DNA of 64,000 nucleotides from Thermoplasmata archaeon (GTDB lineage: Archaea > Thermoplasmatota > Thermoplasmata > Thermoplasmatales > Thermoplasmataceae), in NCBI GenBank assembly GCA_021797355.1, contig JAJZZX010000001.1, positions 1 through 64,000 of the forward strand. The letters are read 5' to 3'. The notes below the pieces were generated by a model. That model did not search any database, was not told the origin of the DNA, and saw only the letters and a list, made by a program, of their open reading frames with translations. The stretch's first letter is position 1. Every line of letters starts with the position of its first letter. Shown here piece after piece: positions 35,500 through 44,072 of this stretch. Both the position numbers and the translations under genes were made by a program.

Positions 35500-36449
35500 A
35501 TTTTGTTCCTTCCCGTAAGGACAACAACTATGTCCCTTGGCTCAGATTTCCTGTTTATTACACGATCTACGGCAGCGAGTGAAGCAGCAGAAGCAGGAAG
35601 AACAGAAAGCATCTCAAAATGTTCAATTAGGGTGCTGTACCTGTACATTTCGTCATCAGCAATGTAGGTTGCAATGCCGTTGCTCCTGTAAAGCGCGTTG
35701 AGGGCCTTCTGCCCATCATAGGATCTGTATGCAACAAGAGGTTCTGATACCTTCGTCTCACGAATGCTTTGAGGTTCGAGTTCAATTATGGTCCGGCTTT
35801 TCCTTTTCCATGAGGCAACAATTGGGTTGCCATTTGGCGTACTGGAACCGATGAATCTAGGCACCCTCCTTATGACTCCCCTCCTCTGCATTCTTTCGAA
35901 CCCGGAATAAATTCCAGCCAGGGTCGTCCCATTTCCAAGCGGGACCGATACATAGCCTGGCGCATGGCCAAGCTGGGAAACTATCTCATAGGCAATGGTC
36001 TCGTATCCCTCAATATCCATTTCAGAATTCTCGGAGCCGGGGCTTGAATCGTACCATGCGTTATCCCTTGACTGATCACGCATATATTCAACGAGATCTT
36101 CGTATTTTGCCGGCATCTCAATAATTTCCGCGCCGTTGGCCCTTATCTCCTCATTACGCTCTCCAGAATAATACTGCGGCACTGCCACAACGGATTTCAT
36201 GCCATATAGGTTTGCAAAATAGGAGATAGATGCGCCATAGTTTCCGCAGGTGGCCAGGGAAACAGTATCATATCCTTTTTCCCGCGCCTTAAGAACATGC
36301 AGCTTGGAAATTCTGTCTTTTTGTGTGCCTGTTAGTCCAGCTCCCTCAAACTTTATATAAAGATTCTTTAATTTGAGGGCACGTTCGAGGTTCTTTGCTC
36401 TAAAAAAAGGTGTCTTACCAGGAGGTTCGTCCTCTTCTATGCCTTCCAT
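35484..36449 (-). CDS. Fold type II PLP enzyme, threonine synthase-like
   Basis: 321 residues. GTQKDRISKLHV holds the PLP Lys (KDR), TCGNYGASISYFANLYG the phosphate-facing Asn loop, and VPLGNGTTLAGIYSGF the glycine loop. This is the threonine synthase/cysteate synthase/dehydratase fold. The N terminus is short (EDEPPGKTPFFRAKNL). First gene of the PLP-DUF1611-PP-loop operon. Specific product unknown: threonine, a beta-replacement amino acid or a D-amino acid route are all possible. A TATA-like ATATAACTT lies about 45 bases upstream. Confidence 0.8.
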   Translation of the reverse strand: MEGIEEDEPPGKTPFFRAKNLERALKLKNLYIKFEGAGLTGTQKDRISKLHVLKAREKGYDTVSLATCGNYGASISYFANLYGMKSVVAVPQYYSGERNEEIRANGAEIIEMPAKYEDLVEYMRDQSRDNAWYDSSPGSENSEMDIEGYETIAYEIVSQLGHAPGYVSVPLGNGTTLAGIYSGFERMQRRGVIRRVPRFIGSSTPNGNPIVASWKRKSRTIIELEPQSIRETKVSEPLVAYRSYDGQKALNALYRSNGIATYIADDEMYRYSTLIEHFEMLSVLPASAASLAAVDRVINRKSEPRDIVVVLTGRNKIWTTQ

Positions 36450-36652
36450 CTTTGTTCACTCAGGACATGTGCCTGATTAGATGAGGGAAGAATTTTCAAC
36501 TATATAACTTTATTCGTGAGTAATCTGAACATTTCTCAAATCTGTCCATAAGCCATTTTCCGAGGTCTATTTTCATCAAAAAGTATAAATAAAATATTAC
36601 ATATATTCTGGAATATATATTGTTAATCAGGTCAACATTTACGCAGTATAAT

Positions 36653-37444
36653 TTATATTTTCAACAGCTCAAGACCCAAGGAATCAGCTACTGATTCCAC
36701 GATCACCCTTGTTTCCGACTTCACACCTTTCCTGTCCACGATAAAGCCCCTGCATCCCGGAGTTTTTTGAACACTTTGCTCAATTATTGAACGGTCTGCA
36801 TGCAGAAGGGAATGCTTTGATATCATGTGTCCCATGGCAACCCCGTTTTCCAGGGAATACTGCGTGATCTTGGGCATGTAGTGTCCCCCTCCTATTCCAA
36901 CAAATGTTCCTGCAAACGATCGCCTCGGAGCGAAGATGCCATCAATTATAAGATCCTGCGCTTCTGGATTTTCCCACTGATCTGCAGTTGTTCCTATCTC
37001 CATATAGAAGTGCGGAATATCAAGTGCAGGCCCATGATGTGTTGCCTCGTAGGTAACGCTGAACTCATTTCCATTGTACCGATCGTGAATTTCCATCAAA
37101 GCTGATGTCATGTCCTCCGGGGCTGTGGGCGAGAGCCTCCCAACAACTCCGCCAAGAACAGCCTCATGAAAATTTCCTGTTGGGTGCACTGTAATACTTT
37201 TTATGTTGGCGGCGGACGAATGCCTGGAGAGAAAGATAACTTCATCCACATCTTTCTGAAATTTCTGGAATTGGCCGTCAAGATTATCCATGAAAAGATG
37301 CCGTTTTTCAATGAAGCCGAAGAGGAATTCCCCATGGATCAGCACACCTTTGGAATCAGTTGGCGAGAAATCCACACGGTCGAGAAGACGTTCAGCAATT
37401 GAGGAACTTGCACTGTCCTCTCTTGAAGCTATTATGAGGCGCAT
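36653..37444 (-). CDS. dtdA: D-aminoacyl-tRNA deacylase (archaeal DtdA/DTD2)
   Basis: 263 residues. EVIFLSRHSSAANIKSITVHPTGNF, TYEATHHGPALDIPHFYMEIG and FVGIGGGHYMPKIT are the conserved metal-rich blocks of the archaeal and plant enzyme. It removes D-amino acids wrongly attached to tRNA, so proteins stay all-L. It is 12 bases after the gene upstream, so they may be co-transcribed. It lies next to the PLP/DUF1611/PP-loop operon, a suggestive D-amino acid neighbourhood, but dtdA is common in archaea generally. Confidence 0.95.
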   Translation of the reverse strand: MRLIIASREDSASSSIAERLLDRVDFSPTDSKGVLIHGEFLFGFIEKRHLFMDNLDGQFQKFQKDVDEVIFLSRHSSAANIKSITVHPTGNFHEAVLGGVVGRLSPTAPEDMTSALMEIHDRYNGNEFSVTYEATHHGPALDIPHFYMEIGTTADQWENPEAQDLIIDGIFAPRRSFAGTFVGIGGGHYMPKITQYSLENGVAMGHMISKHSLLHADRSIIEQSVQKTPGCRGFIVDRKGVKSETRVIVESVADSLGLELLKI

Positions 37445-37456
37445 TTTAAACAGCCA

Positions 37457-37912
37457 TCAGGATACCTTCGATTCTATTAAATCAAAGTATAGGCGATCAG
37501 CCTTTGCAGCTAGTGCAGATTTCTCTGCCCGTATCTTTTCCAGTACACTGGCTGATTTCTCTTCTTGGTTCTTCTGTGCGATCCTATCAAATTCCCTGAG
37601 CGATTCCGCCTCGTTTTTGGTGATAAAGAGTAGCACGCTCTGCAGGTTTCCAAGGTCTATTTGCCTTTTCCATGACAGATGATCTGTGGCATGAATGTGT
37701 CTATACCTGCCAACAACACCGGTTTCACCGGAATGCTTTACGGAATTCTCCCTTATCATTGAAACTATGCCTTCATGACCCTTAGAAAAAGCCTCTAGGA
37801 ACATCTTAACGTTTTGCTGGGCTGCCTGTTCCTCCAGGCTTGAATATATATCTATCAACTTCTCCTCGGAGCGAACAATCTCCTCTATGGCCGAATTTTG
37901 CCGTGAAGACAT
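37457..37912 (-). CDS. Helical protein, possibly ferritin-like
   Basis: 151 residues, nearly all helix. The first half reads EEKLIDIYSSLEEQAAQQN...FSKGHEGIVSMI, an E...E...H pattern that hints at a four-helix ferritin/rubrerythrin-like bundle, and the second half repeats NEAESLREFDRIAQ. The His-rich middle is RYRHIHATDH. I cannot confirm paired E-x-x-H metal motifs, so a metal role stays open. Coupled by position to dtdA. Confidence 0.5.
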   Translation of the reverse strand: MSSRQNSAIEEIVRSEEKLIDIYSSLEEQAAQQNVKMFLEAFSKGHEGIVSMIRENSVKHSGETGVVGRYRHIHATDHLSWKRQIDLGNLQSVLLFITKNEAESLREFDRIAQKNQEEKSASVLEKIRAEKSALAAKADRLYFDLIESKVS

Positions 37913-38009
37913 TTTCAGATCCTAATATTAAATCACACTCTATTAACATTACCCAATCCGGTGAGGGGACAGGAAAATAGTTTTAATCGACAACATCCTA
38001 ACCAATGGA

Positions 38010-40382
38010 ATGGATTTAGATATTCCCGCAATGGAAGAGAAGTGGAAGAGATATTGGGCAGAGAACAGTATTGGATCATTTGATAGGTCCGTTCTGGAAA
38101 GAAACAAATGCTTCTCCATTGATACTCCTCCACCAACAATATCTGGAAAGATGCATATGGGGCATGCGTTTTCCTACCCCCACCAGGATTTTATTGCCAG
38201 GTATAAGAGGATGAGAGGGTACAATGTCTACTATCCTTGGGGCTTTGACGATAACGGCCTGCCAACGGAGAGATTCACAGAAAAAGCTCTCGGAATAAAG
38301 GCGGAGAAAACGGAGCTTGCAGAATTCATAAAGCTATGCATGCAGGAGAGTGCTAAGGCAGAGGAAGAACTGAAGAAGAGCTGGATTGACCTCGGCTTCA
38401 GCGCTGATTTCTCGAATTCATACAGAACATTCTCAGAGGAATCCATGAGGATTTCGCAGTCAATGTTCTTGGACTTGGTTTCAAAGGGGCGGGCATATAG
38501 AGAAGAAGGCCCGACCATAAGATGCCCAACATGCAGGACAGCAATTTCCCAGATCGATCTGAAGGACATAACGCAGAACAGCGAATTTGTTTATGTGAAA
38601 TTCAGGGCAGAGGAATTCGAGGTTATGATAGCAACAACTAGACCGGAGCTTCTGGGCGCCTGTGTCGCTGTGGCAGTAAACCCACAGGATGCGAGATATG
38701 CTGGGGCCATAGGCAAAACCCTTGATGTACCTGTTTATCACAGAAGGGTTAAAATCATAGCCGATGACATTGTGTCATCCGACAAGGGCACCGGAGCGGA
38801 GATGGTCTGCACATTTGGTGATCAGAACGACATATATCTGTGGAGAAAGCACGGCCTCGAAACACGCATAATCCTTGATGACTTTGGGAAATTCAAGGAT
38901 TCAGCTGGGCCAATATCAGGATTGTCTGTCAGGGAAGGTAGAAAGAAAATCATAGAACTGCTGCAGGCAGAAGGAATTGTTGATCACGTAGAAAGAATCA
39001 AGCATTCCGTCAATGCCCACGAAAGATGCGACACTCCTGTGGAATTTGGCATTAGCAAGCAATGGTACGTTAAGGTCCTTGACATCCGCGACGAACTAAA
39101 GAGGTACGCCCACTCCGTGGAGTGGATACCTCAGCATATGAGGGTTAGAATTGACAACTGGATAGACGGGCTGAAATGGGATTGGGGCATATCGCGGCAG
39201 AGATTTCTTGGAGTGCCTTTCCCTGTATGGTACTGCAAGTCTTGCGGCAGTACTGTTTATGCGGATTTGAATATGCTGCCAGTCGATCCAAGAACTTCAG
39301 ATATCCCGGTTAAGTGCAGCAGTTGCGGATCAAACAGCCTTGATCCGGAACGTGATGTAATGGATACGTGGGCAACATCTTCACTTAGTCCCAGATTGGC
39401 AATGATTCATGACGGAATTTTTCCAAAGCTATATCCAATGGACATCAGGTTCCAGGGCCACGACATAATATCTACATGGGCTTTCACAACCATTGTCAGA
39501 TCAGCAATCCATGATAAATTGGCTCCCTGGAAATGGATAATGATAAGCGGCAACGTGTACGATCCGCAGGGGCAGAAAATGAGCAAAAGCCGTGGAAACA
39601 TCATAGAGCCTATAACTCTTATTTCAGAATATGGAGCAGATTCGGTTAGATACTGGGCATCCACGGCTCTTCCCGGAGAGGATATACGAGTACGTGAGCA
39701 GGATTTTGTAAGAGGAAGAAGGACAGTTATAAAAATTTACAACGCCGCCAAGCTTGTATCCATGCTCATAAATTCAATGAATATCCCTGAGTTTATGGAG
39801 CCAGTTTCACCCGTTAATCTGGGTATCCTTGCTCACTTCAATGAATTGATCAGAAATGTTACAGTCCTAATGGAGGATTTCCAGTTCTCAAGGGCAAGGG
39901 CAGAGGTCGATAACTTCTTCTGGAATGTATTTTGCGATAATTACCTTGAAATAGCAAAGGCATCAATGGCCAGGCTCGAAGCTTCATCGCCTCTGAAGAG
40001 GGAGATGGGGTGGACCCTGAAATTTGTCATGATGGGAATCATGAAAATGTACGCTCCCATAATGCCTTTCATTACGGAGGAGGTTTACAGCATGATTGGG
40101 GGCAGACAGAAAAGCATTCACACAGAAACCTGGCCTGAAACAGTCTTGCTGGCAGATGAAGACACTCTTAAAGCAGGATTCCAGGTACTGCTTGAAACAA
40201 TTTCAGCTGTAAGGGCACTTAAATCTTCCAAAAAACTTTCAATGGGCACTCCACTGGAAAAAATTACCATAGAGGGAAAGGCGGCAATAATTTCACAGTA
40301 TGTTGAAGAGATTAGGGCAGTCATGAATATTGCCGACCTCACAGTAAGGGAAGGGCATCAAACTGTTGCTCTGGAAGGATAG
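38010..40382 (+). CDS. valS: Valyl-tRNA synthetase
   Basis: 790 residues. The class I HIGH motif is PPTISGKMHMGHA, and the second signature is KMSKSRGN. GFDDNGLPTERFTEK and the CP1 editing domain (IATTRPELLGACVAVAVNP) match ValRS, with a zinc knuckle at CKSCGS...CSSCGS and another at CPTC. Standard archaeal length. Promoter gap of about 97 bases from the divergent helical-protein gene. Confidence 0.96.
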   Translation: MDLDIPAMEEKWKRYWAENSIGSFDRSVLERNKCFSIDTPPPTISGKMHMGHAFSYPHQDFIARYKRMRGYNVYYPWGFDDNGLPTERFTEKALGIKAEKTELAEFIKLCMQESAKAEEELKKSWIDLGFSADFSNSYRTFSEESMRISQSMFLDLVSKGRAYREEGPTIRCPTCRTAISQIDLKDITQNSEFVYVKFRAEEFEVMIATTRPELLGACVAVAVNPQDARYAGAIGKTLDVPVYHRRVKIIADDIVSSDKGTGAEMVCTFGDQNDIYLWRKHGLETRIILDDFGKFKDSAGPISGLSVREGRKKIIELLQAEGIVDHVERIKHSVNAHERCDTPVEFGISKQWYVKVLDIRDELKRYAHSVEWIPQHMRVRIDNWIDGLKWDWGISRQRFLGVPFPVWYCKSCGSTVYADLNMLPVDPRTSDIPVKCSSCGSNSLDPERDVMDTWATSSLSPRLAMIHDGIFPKLYPMDIRFQGHDIISTWAFTTIVRSAIHDKLAPWKWIMISGNVYDPQGQKMSKSRGNIIEPITLISEYGADSVRYWASTALPGEDIRVREQDFVRGRRTVIKIYNAAKLVSMLINSMNIPEFMEPVSPVNLGILAHFNELIRNVTVLMEDFQFSRARAEVDNFFWNVFCDNYLEIAKASMARLEASSPLKREMGWTLKFVMMGIMKMYAPIMPFITEEVYSMIGGRQKSIHTETWPETVLLADEDTLKAGFQVLLETISAVRALKSSKKLSMGTPLEKITIEGKAAIISQYVEEIRAVMNIADLTVREGHQTVALEG

Positions 40383-40386
40383 TAAC

Positions 40387-40920
40387 ATGTTCAGGCCTAC
40401 AAAGAGGAAGATTGCAAAGATCGCCGCAGCCATTATCGTTGCATCAGTTCTGCTGTTTGGGTTTTCCGTATATTCAATTGAGCACGGGGTCAGAACATAC
40501 CATGATGTAAGGATTCTTTCCGGGCCGGGCTCAAGCTTGACATTCACGGTCAATAATGTTGCAGCGGGAAACGACATTGAATTTTCAGTTTCTGGAACAA
40601 ACTCGTCCCTCATAAATGTCACAGGGTACCTGGTTGCTCCCAATGGAGACAGGATGAATTCCGTATCCTCAGATAACGGCACTTCATTATCCCAGGTAAT
40701 GGTGGCAGGATATTCAGGCAACTGGTCCCTGGTTGTTGTAAATCACGCAAAATCTGCCGCTGTAGTAGACGTAACAATTACAGATATACCTTACCTGTGG
40801 TTACTGGGGGCAATTTTTGGCTTTATACTCCTTATATTGGGAATAATACTTCTTGCTATCAGCTCTTACACAAAATATATGGAAAAAAGAAGAGAGAAAA
40901 ACAGGGGTTTCTCGCAGTAG
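40387..40920 (+). CDS. Membrane protein with extracellular beta domain, unknown
   Basis: 177 residues from ATG 40387, 4 bases after the valS stop. A hydrophobic helix (IAAAIIVASVLLFGFSVY) is followed by an outward beta-rich domain of about 100 residues with NxS/T sequons (GTNSSLINVTG) and a second helix (LWLLGAIFGFILLILGIILL), ending in a basic cytoplasmic tail. A two-helix hairpin with an ectodomain suggests a surface sensor or chaperone-like role, but nothing specific is shown. Confidence 0.6.
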   Translation: MFRPTKRKIAKIAAAIIVASVLLFGFSVYSIEHGVRTYHDVRILSGPGSSLTFTVNNVAAGNDIEFSVSGTNSSLINVTGYLVAPNGDRMNSVSSDNGTSLSQVMVAGYSGNWSLVVVNHAKSAAVVDVTITDIPYLWLLGAIFGFILLILGIILLAISSYTKYMEKRREKNRGFSQ

Positions 40921-40925
40921 AATTC

Positions 40926-42260
40926 TCAGAGAATCGGCAGATACCGGTCTATTTCCCATTTCGTCACATAGGATCTAAAGGCATCCCACTCTCTCTGCTT
41001 CACCGTTATGAAATTCTCGAAAATGTGTTCTCCCAGTATCTCCTTCATGAGTTTACTGTTCCTGAAATGATGAAGGGCTTCTCCAAGGCTTTCAGGCATG
41101 GATTGAATTCCATGTTTGGCCCTCTCTTCCGGTGTCATGTGGAATATATCCCTTTCAACTGGATCTGGTGGGCTAATCTTATGTTCAATGCCATCAAGTC
41201 CTGATCCCAGTATTACAGCAAACTGCAGATAAGGATTGCCTGCAGAGTCAGGGCACCTGAGCTCCATCCTTTTCCTCATCCCAGTCCCAGCGGGAACTCT
41301 CACCAGGGCGGAACGGTTCTTATTTGCCCACGATATGTAAACTGGTGCCTCATATCCCGGAATAAGCCTCTTGTATGAGTTTACCCAAGATGCCAGGACC
41401 GCTGAAGCCTGGTTTATATTCTTCAATATACCTCCAAGGTAGTTCATTCCTAGCTCGCTCAGGCCATATTTTGTGGAAGCATCATAAAAGAGATTCTCCT
41501 TTTCTCCCATGGTCATAATGCTCTGATGAACGTGCATTCCTGATCCATTAACACCATTGATCGGTTTAGGCATGAATGTTGCGTACATCCCGTGCCTCTG
41601 GGCTACGTTCTTTATGATGCTCTTAAGCATGGCTACACGGTCAGCCATGGCGAGGGCTTGCCCATATCTAAGGTCTATCTCATGCTGTCCATAGGCTACC
41701 TCATGGTGTGCAGCCTCAGGCTGGTACCCTAGATCGAAGAGGTATCTGAGAATATCTTGTCTTATCTCGTTTGCTGCATCTATGGGGGTATTGTCAAAAT
41801 AACCACCGTAGTCACTGGGTATAGCTGTTGGATTTCCCTGGCTGTCTCGCTTGAAAACAAAAAATTCAAATTCAGGCCCCACAAAGAAATCCATGTTCTT
41901 CTTGTGGAGTTTTTCAAGGATTCTCTCCAACGCAAATCTTGGGTCGCCAGGAAACCTGGTTCCTTCTGGCGTATAAATATTGCATATGAATCTGGCAGTC
42001 CTTACATCTTTTGTGCTTTCAGGAAGTATTGCATAGGTGTTAAGATCAGGATGAGCCCGCATATCTGATTCCTCAATTTGGGCATATCCTGCTACAGAGC
42101 TCCCATCGAATACAACACCCTCAGAGAGGGCACTCTCAAACCTGTTCTTAGGCACTGTTAGTGTCTTTACAGCACCGACTATGTCAGTGAACTGCAACTG
42201 CAAAAATTCAATGTTGTCTTGCTTGAGCCGGTTAAGGGCGGATTTTACATCCTCTTCCAT
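40926..42260 (-). CDS. glnA: Glutamine synthetase type I
   Basis: 444 residues from ATG 42260 (the frame extends to a TTG at 42266). Landmarks are QLQFTDIVGAVKTL, VVFDGSSVAGY, GPEFEFFVF, HHEVAYGQHEIDLRY, NGSGMHVHQSIM and NKNRSALVRVPAG. The C terminus WEIDRYLPIL lacks the Tyr-rich adenylylation segment of the bacterial GSI-beta type, so regulation by adenylylation is unlikely. Makes glutamine from glutamate and ammonia. An inverted repeat near its TATA box may be the control site. Confidence 0.96.
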   Translation of the reverse strand: MEEDVKSALNRLKQDNIEFLQLQFTDIVGAVKTLTVPKNRFESALSEGVVFDGSSVAGYAQIEESDMRAHPDLNTYAILPESTKDVRTARFICNIYTPEGTRFPGDPRFALERILEKLHKKNMDFFVGPEFEFFVFKRDSQGNPTAIPSDYGGYFDNTPIDAANEIRQDILRYLFDLGYQPEAAHHEVAYGQHEIDLRYGQALAMADRVAMLKSIIKNVAQRHGMYATFMPKPINGVNGSGMHVHQSIMTMGEKENLFYDASTKYGLSELGMNYLGGILKNINQASAVLASWVNSYKRLIPGYEAPVYISWANKNRSALVRVPAGTGMRKRMELRCPDSAGNPYLQFAVILGSGLDGIEHKISPPDPVERDIFHMTPEERAKHGIQSMPESLGEALHHFRNSKLMKEILGEHIFENFITVKQREWDAFRSYVTKWEIDRYLPIL

Positions 42261-42266
42261 GCTCAA

Positions 42267-42600
42267 GCTAATTTTAGGTGCGCATAAATAACTTTAGTTA
42301 TGCAAGACATCAATTTTATAACAATAAGGGAAGATTGGCGACACTTTATGATTTCACGCCGACAATTGAAATTCCTTCAGCTTTAAGCACATAATCATGT
42401 ATTTGGTTGTAAAGCGAAATTTCTGTTCACAGCGCAAAAGTTAATGTAATTTACCTGCGATAAATTGTGATAATAGCCTCATTATTTTTTTCGCACCTAC
42501 ATAAGCTATCAGATGAAGCAACGGAAATCTGATTGGAAGACAATCACTAACAGGCAAAGCTTTTCCCAATGAGCGTTAATCTAGATTTGAGGGAACAAAA
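42267..42600. other. Intergenic region between glnA and a small peptide gene
   Basis: 334 bases without a longer gene. Left end: the glnA promoter with its inverted repeat. The middle is AT-rich and has no convincing frame or RNA fold by eye. Right end: GAGGG at about 42585-42589 precedes the small ATG at 42601 and could be its ribosome-binding site. Confidence 0.5.
42283..42301 (-). promoter_or_regulatory. glnA TATA box with perfect 6-2-6 inverted repeat
   Basis: ATAACT-TT-AGTTAT lies at 42288-42301. The minus-strand TATA-like TTATTTATG (about 42283-42290) is about 26 bases before the glnA ATG at 42260, as in a leaderless promoter. A repressor bound here would block TFB/TBP. Confidence 0.45.
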
Positions 42601-42696
42601 ATGTTTGGAAAACTGAAATTGAAAGTAGATGAGATAGACATACAGAAGATAAAAGTCAGGACAGAGCTGGCTGGAGCTTCGTATTGTGTTGATTAA
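42601..42696 (+). CDS. Candidate 31-residue peptide gene
   Basis: ATG at 42601 opens a 31-codon frame. The peptide starts MFGKLKLKVDEIDIQKIKV and ends RTELAGASYCVD, an alternating charged/hydrophobic lead and a small tail with one Cys, a look shared with precursor peptides. A GAGGG stretch lies about 11 bases upstream. Its TAA shares the TTAA at 42693-42696 with the opposing TPR gene, just as two certain gene pairs in the window share YTAA. No modification enzyme is adjacent. Could also be chance. Confidence 0.4.
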   Translation: MFGKLKLKVDEIDIQKIKVRTELAGASYCVD

Positions 42697-44003
42697 TCTT
42701 TCCTAATTTCCAAATAATGTTTGAACTGTTCATATATACCCAACTTTTGCGTTAGTTTTGTTATCTCTTCTTGTTTCTTTGAAATAATGTTCTCATTGTA
42801 ATGATACTGCCTCATTAGTTTTATATATACACTGAGTGCCTCGGCAATAAGTGATTTCTGTTTTTTCACCATATAATTCTGTATCATCTTTTCTCTGTTC
42901 TTATCAGCAGATTCAAGAGACTTCGTAGCTATGTCATAAGCCATGAAGGCATGATAAGAGTAACCCAACCCGTTATTGTCAAAGTTCTTCCTGAAGTAAT
43001 CAAATGACTTTTGTATGTATTCATAAGCGTCTCCAGGCCTGTTTGTGTAGACGTATATCATTGCTATGTTTAGGCCGGATAGATGCTGCACCCTCTCATT
43101 TCCAGTTTTCAAAGCAAGATGGTGTGCCTCTATAACTGCTTCTATGGCGGCGTCGTACTGTCCCATTGCCAATAACACTGAGGCTTCGTTCTGGTAACAG
43201 TATTGAAGATGATGCTCGTCTGAACTATCCGTAAAGAAGTCTATGGCTTCATGATTCAAGGAAAAAAATTCCTTCAGGTTTCCCATCTTCGCCAAAGTAA
43301 GGGCTTCATTCATCTTGACCTGGTTAATTCCCCCGTTGTCTCCTATTTCCTTGAACAGCAACAGTGCTCTCTCAAGGTATCTCATGGATGTCTCAAAATC
43401 TGCCTTGTAACCGTAATAGGAACCCATTCCTAGATGGGCCTTGGCAGAAGTCTCTATGTCATCAGCAATATCTGCATAGTGTATCGACTTCTCAAAATGA
43501 TTCCTCGCAAATTCTATATCCATTTTGTAGAGGTTTATTGTTCCATATATCTGGTGTGCCCTGCCAAGCAGTTTGGGATCATTATATCTCCCGCCAAGCT
43601 CTATCAGAGTAGAGCCCAGATCCAATGCACGATTGAAATTCCCAGCTTTCAGGAAATAATCGGCGAGTATGTATGTCTCCTCTGATACCCTGTCACTGCC
43701 TTTCAGGTAGTTTTCAAGATAGTTTTTGACCAGGGTAATTATTTTTCCATTTGCTTTGAGATATTGCTCCGTAAGGCCGCTCTCGAAAATGTCTATTCCA
43801 AGTTTTGTGGGTTTCAGGCTGATCCTGTCACCCTCATCGTAGGATATGTATATCCAGTCAAGGTCCCTCATAAACTGCAGAATGGTCATGGATTTCTGCT
43901 CACCATATATGTTGAAATCCTGTTCTTCCAGGAGTTGGAACTCATCCTCCGGCATGAGGTACTTTGCCAGGATCTTTATTCCTGCTGGGGCTGAAATATA
44001 CAT
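42693..44003 (-). CDS. TPR-repeat protein with N-terminal winged-helix-like domain
   Basis: 436 residues. The first 70 residues (ILQFMRDLDWIYISYDEGD...LKPTKLGIDIF) look like a winged helix. From about residue 105 to 400 follow helical pairs of TPR type, for example GNFNRALDLGSTLIELG, DIEFARNHFEKSIHYA, DFETSMRYLERALLLFKEIG and GQYDAAIEAVIEAH. The tail is coiled coil. The plan recalls peptide-sensing TPR regulators (RRNPP-like) in bacteria, but homology is not claimed. It faces a tiny peptide gene tail to tail. Confidence 0.65.
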   Translation of the reverse strand: MYISAPAGIKILAKYLMPEDEFQLLEEQDFNIYGEQKSMTILQFMRDLDWIYISYDEGDRISLKPTKLGIDIFESGLTEQYLKANGKIITLVKNYLENYLKGSDRVSEETYILADYFLKAGNFNRALDLGSTLIELGGRYNDPKLLGRAHQIYGTINLYKMDIEFARNHFEKSIHYADIADDIETSAKAHLGMGSYYGYKADFETSMRYLERALLLFKEIGDNGGINQVKMNEALTLAKMGNLKEFFSLNHEAIDFFTDSSDEHHLQYCYQNEASVLLAMGQYDAAIEAVIEAHHLALKTGNERVQHLSGLNIAMIYVYTNRPGDAYEYIQKSFDYFRKNFDNNGLGYSYHAFMAYDIATKSLESADKNREKMIQNYMVKKQKSLIAEALSVYIKLMRQYHYNENIISKKQEEITKLTQKLGIYEQFKHYLEIRKD

Positions 44004-44072
44004 AGCAACGTGCAGAACAAGCTACAGGGATAAAAAGATTATCTTTATGAAAAATTATGCATGCGAAATTTT

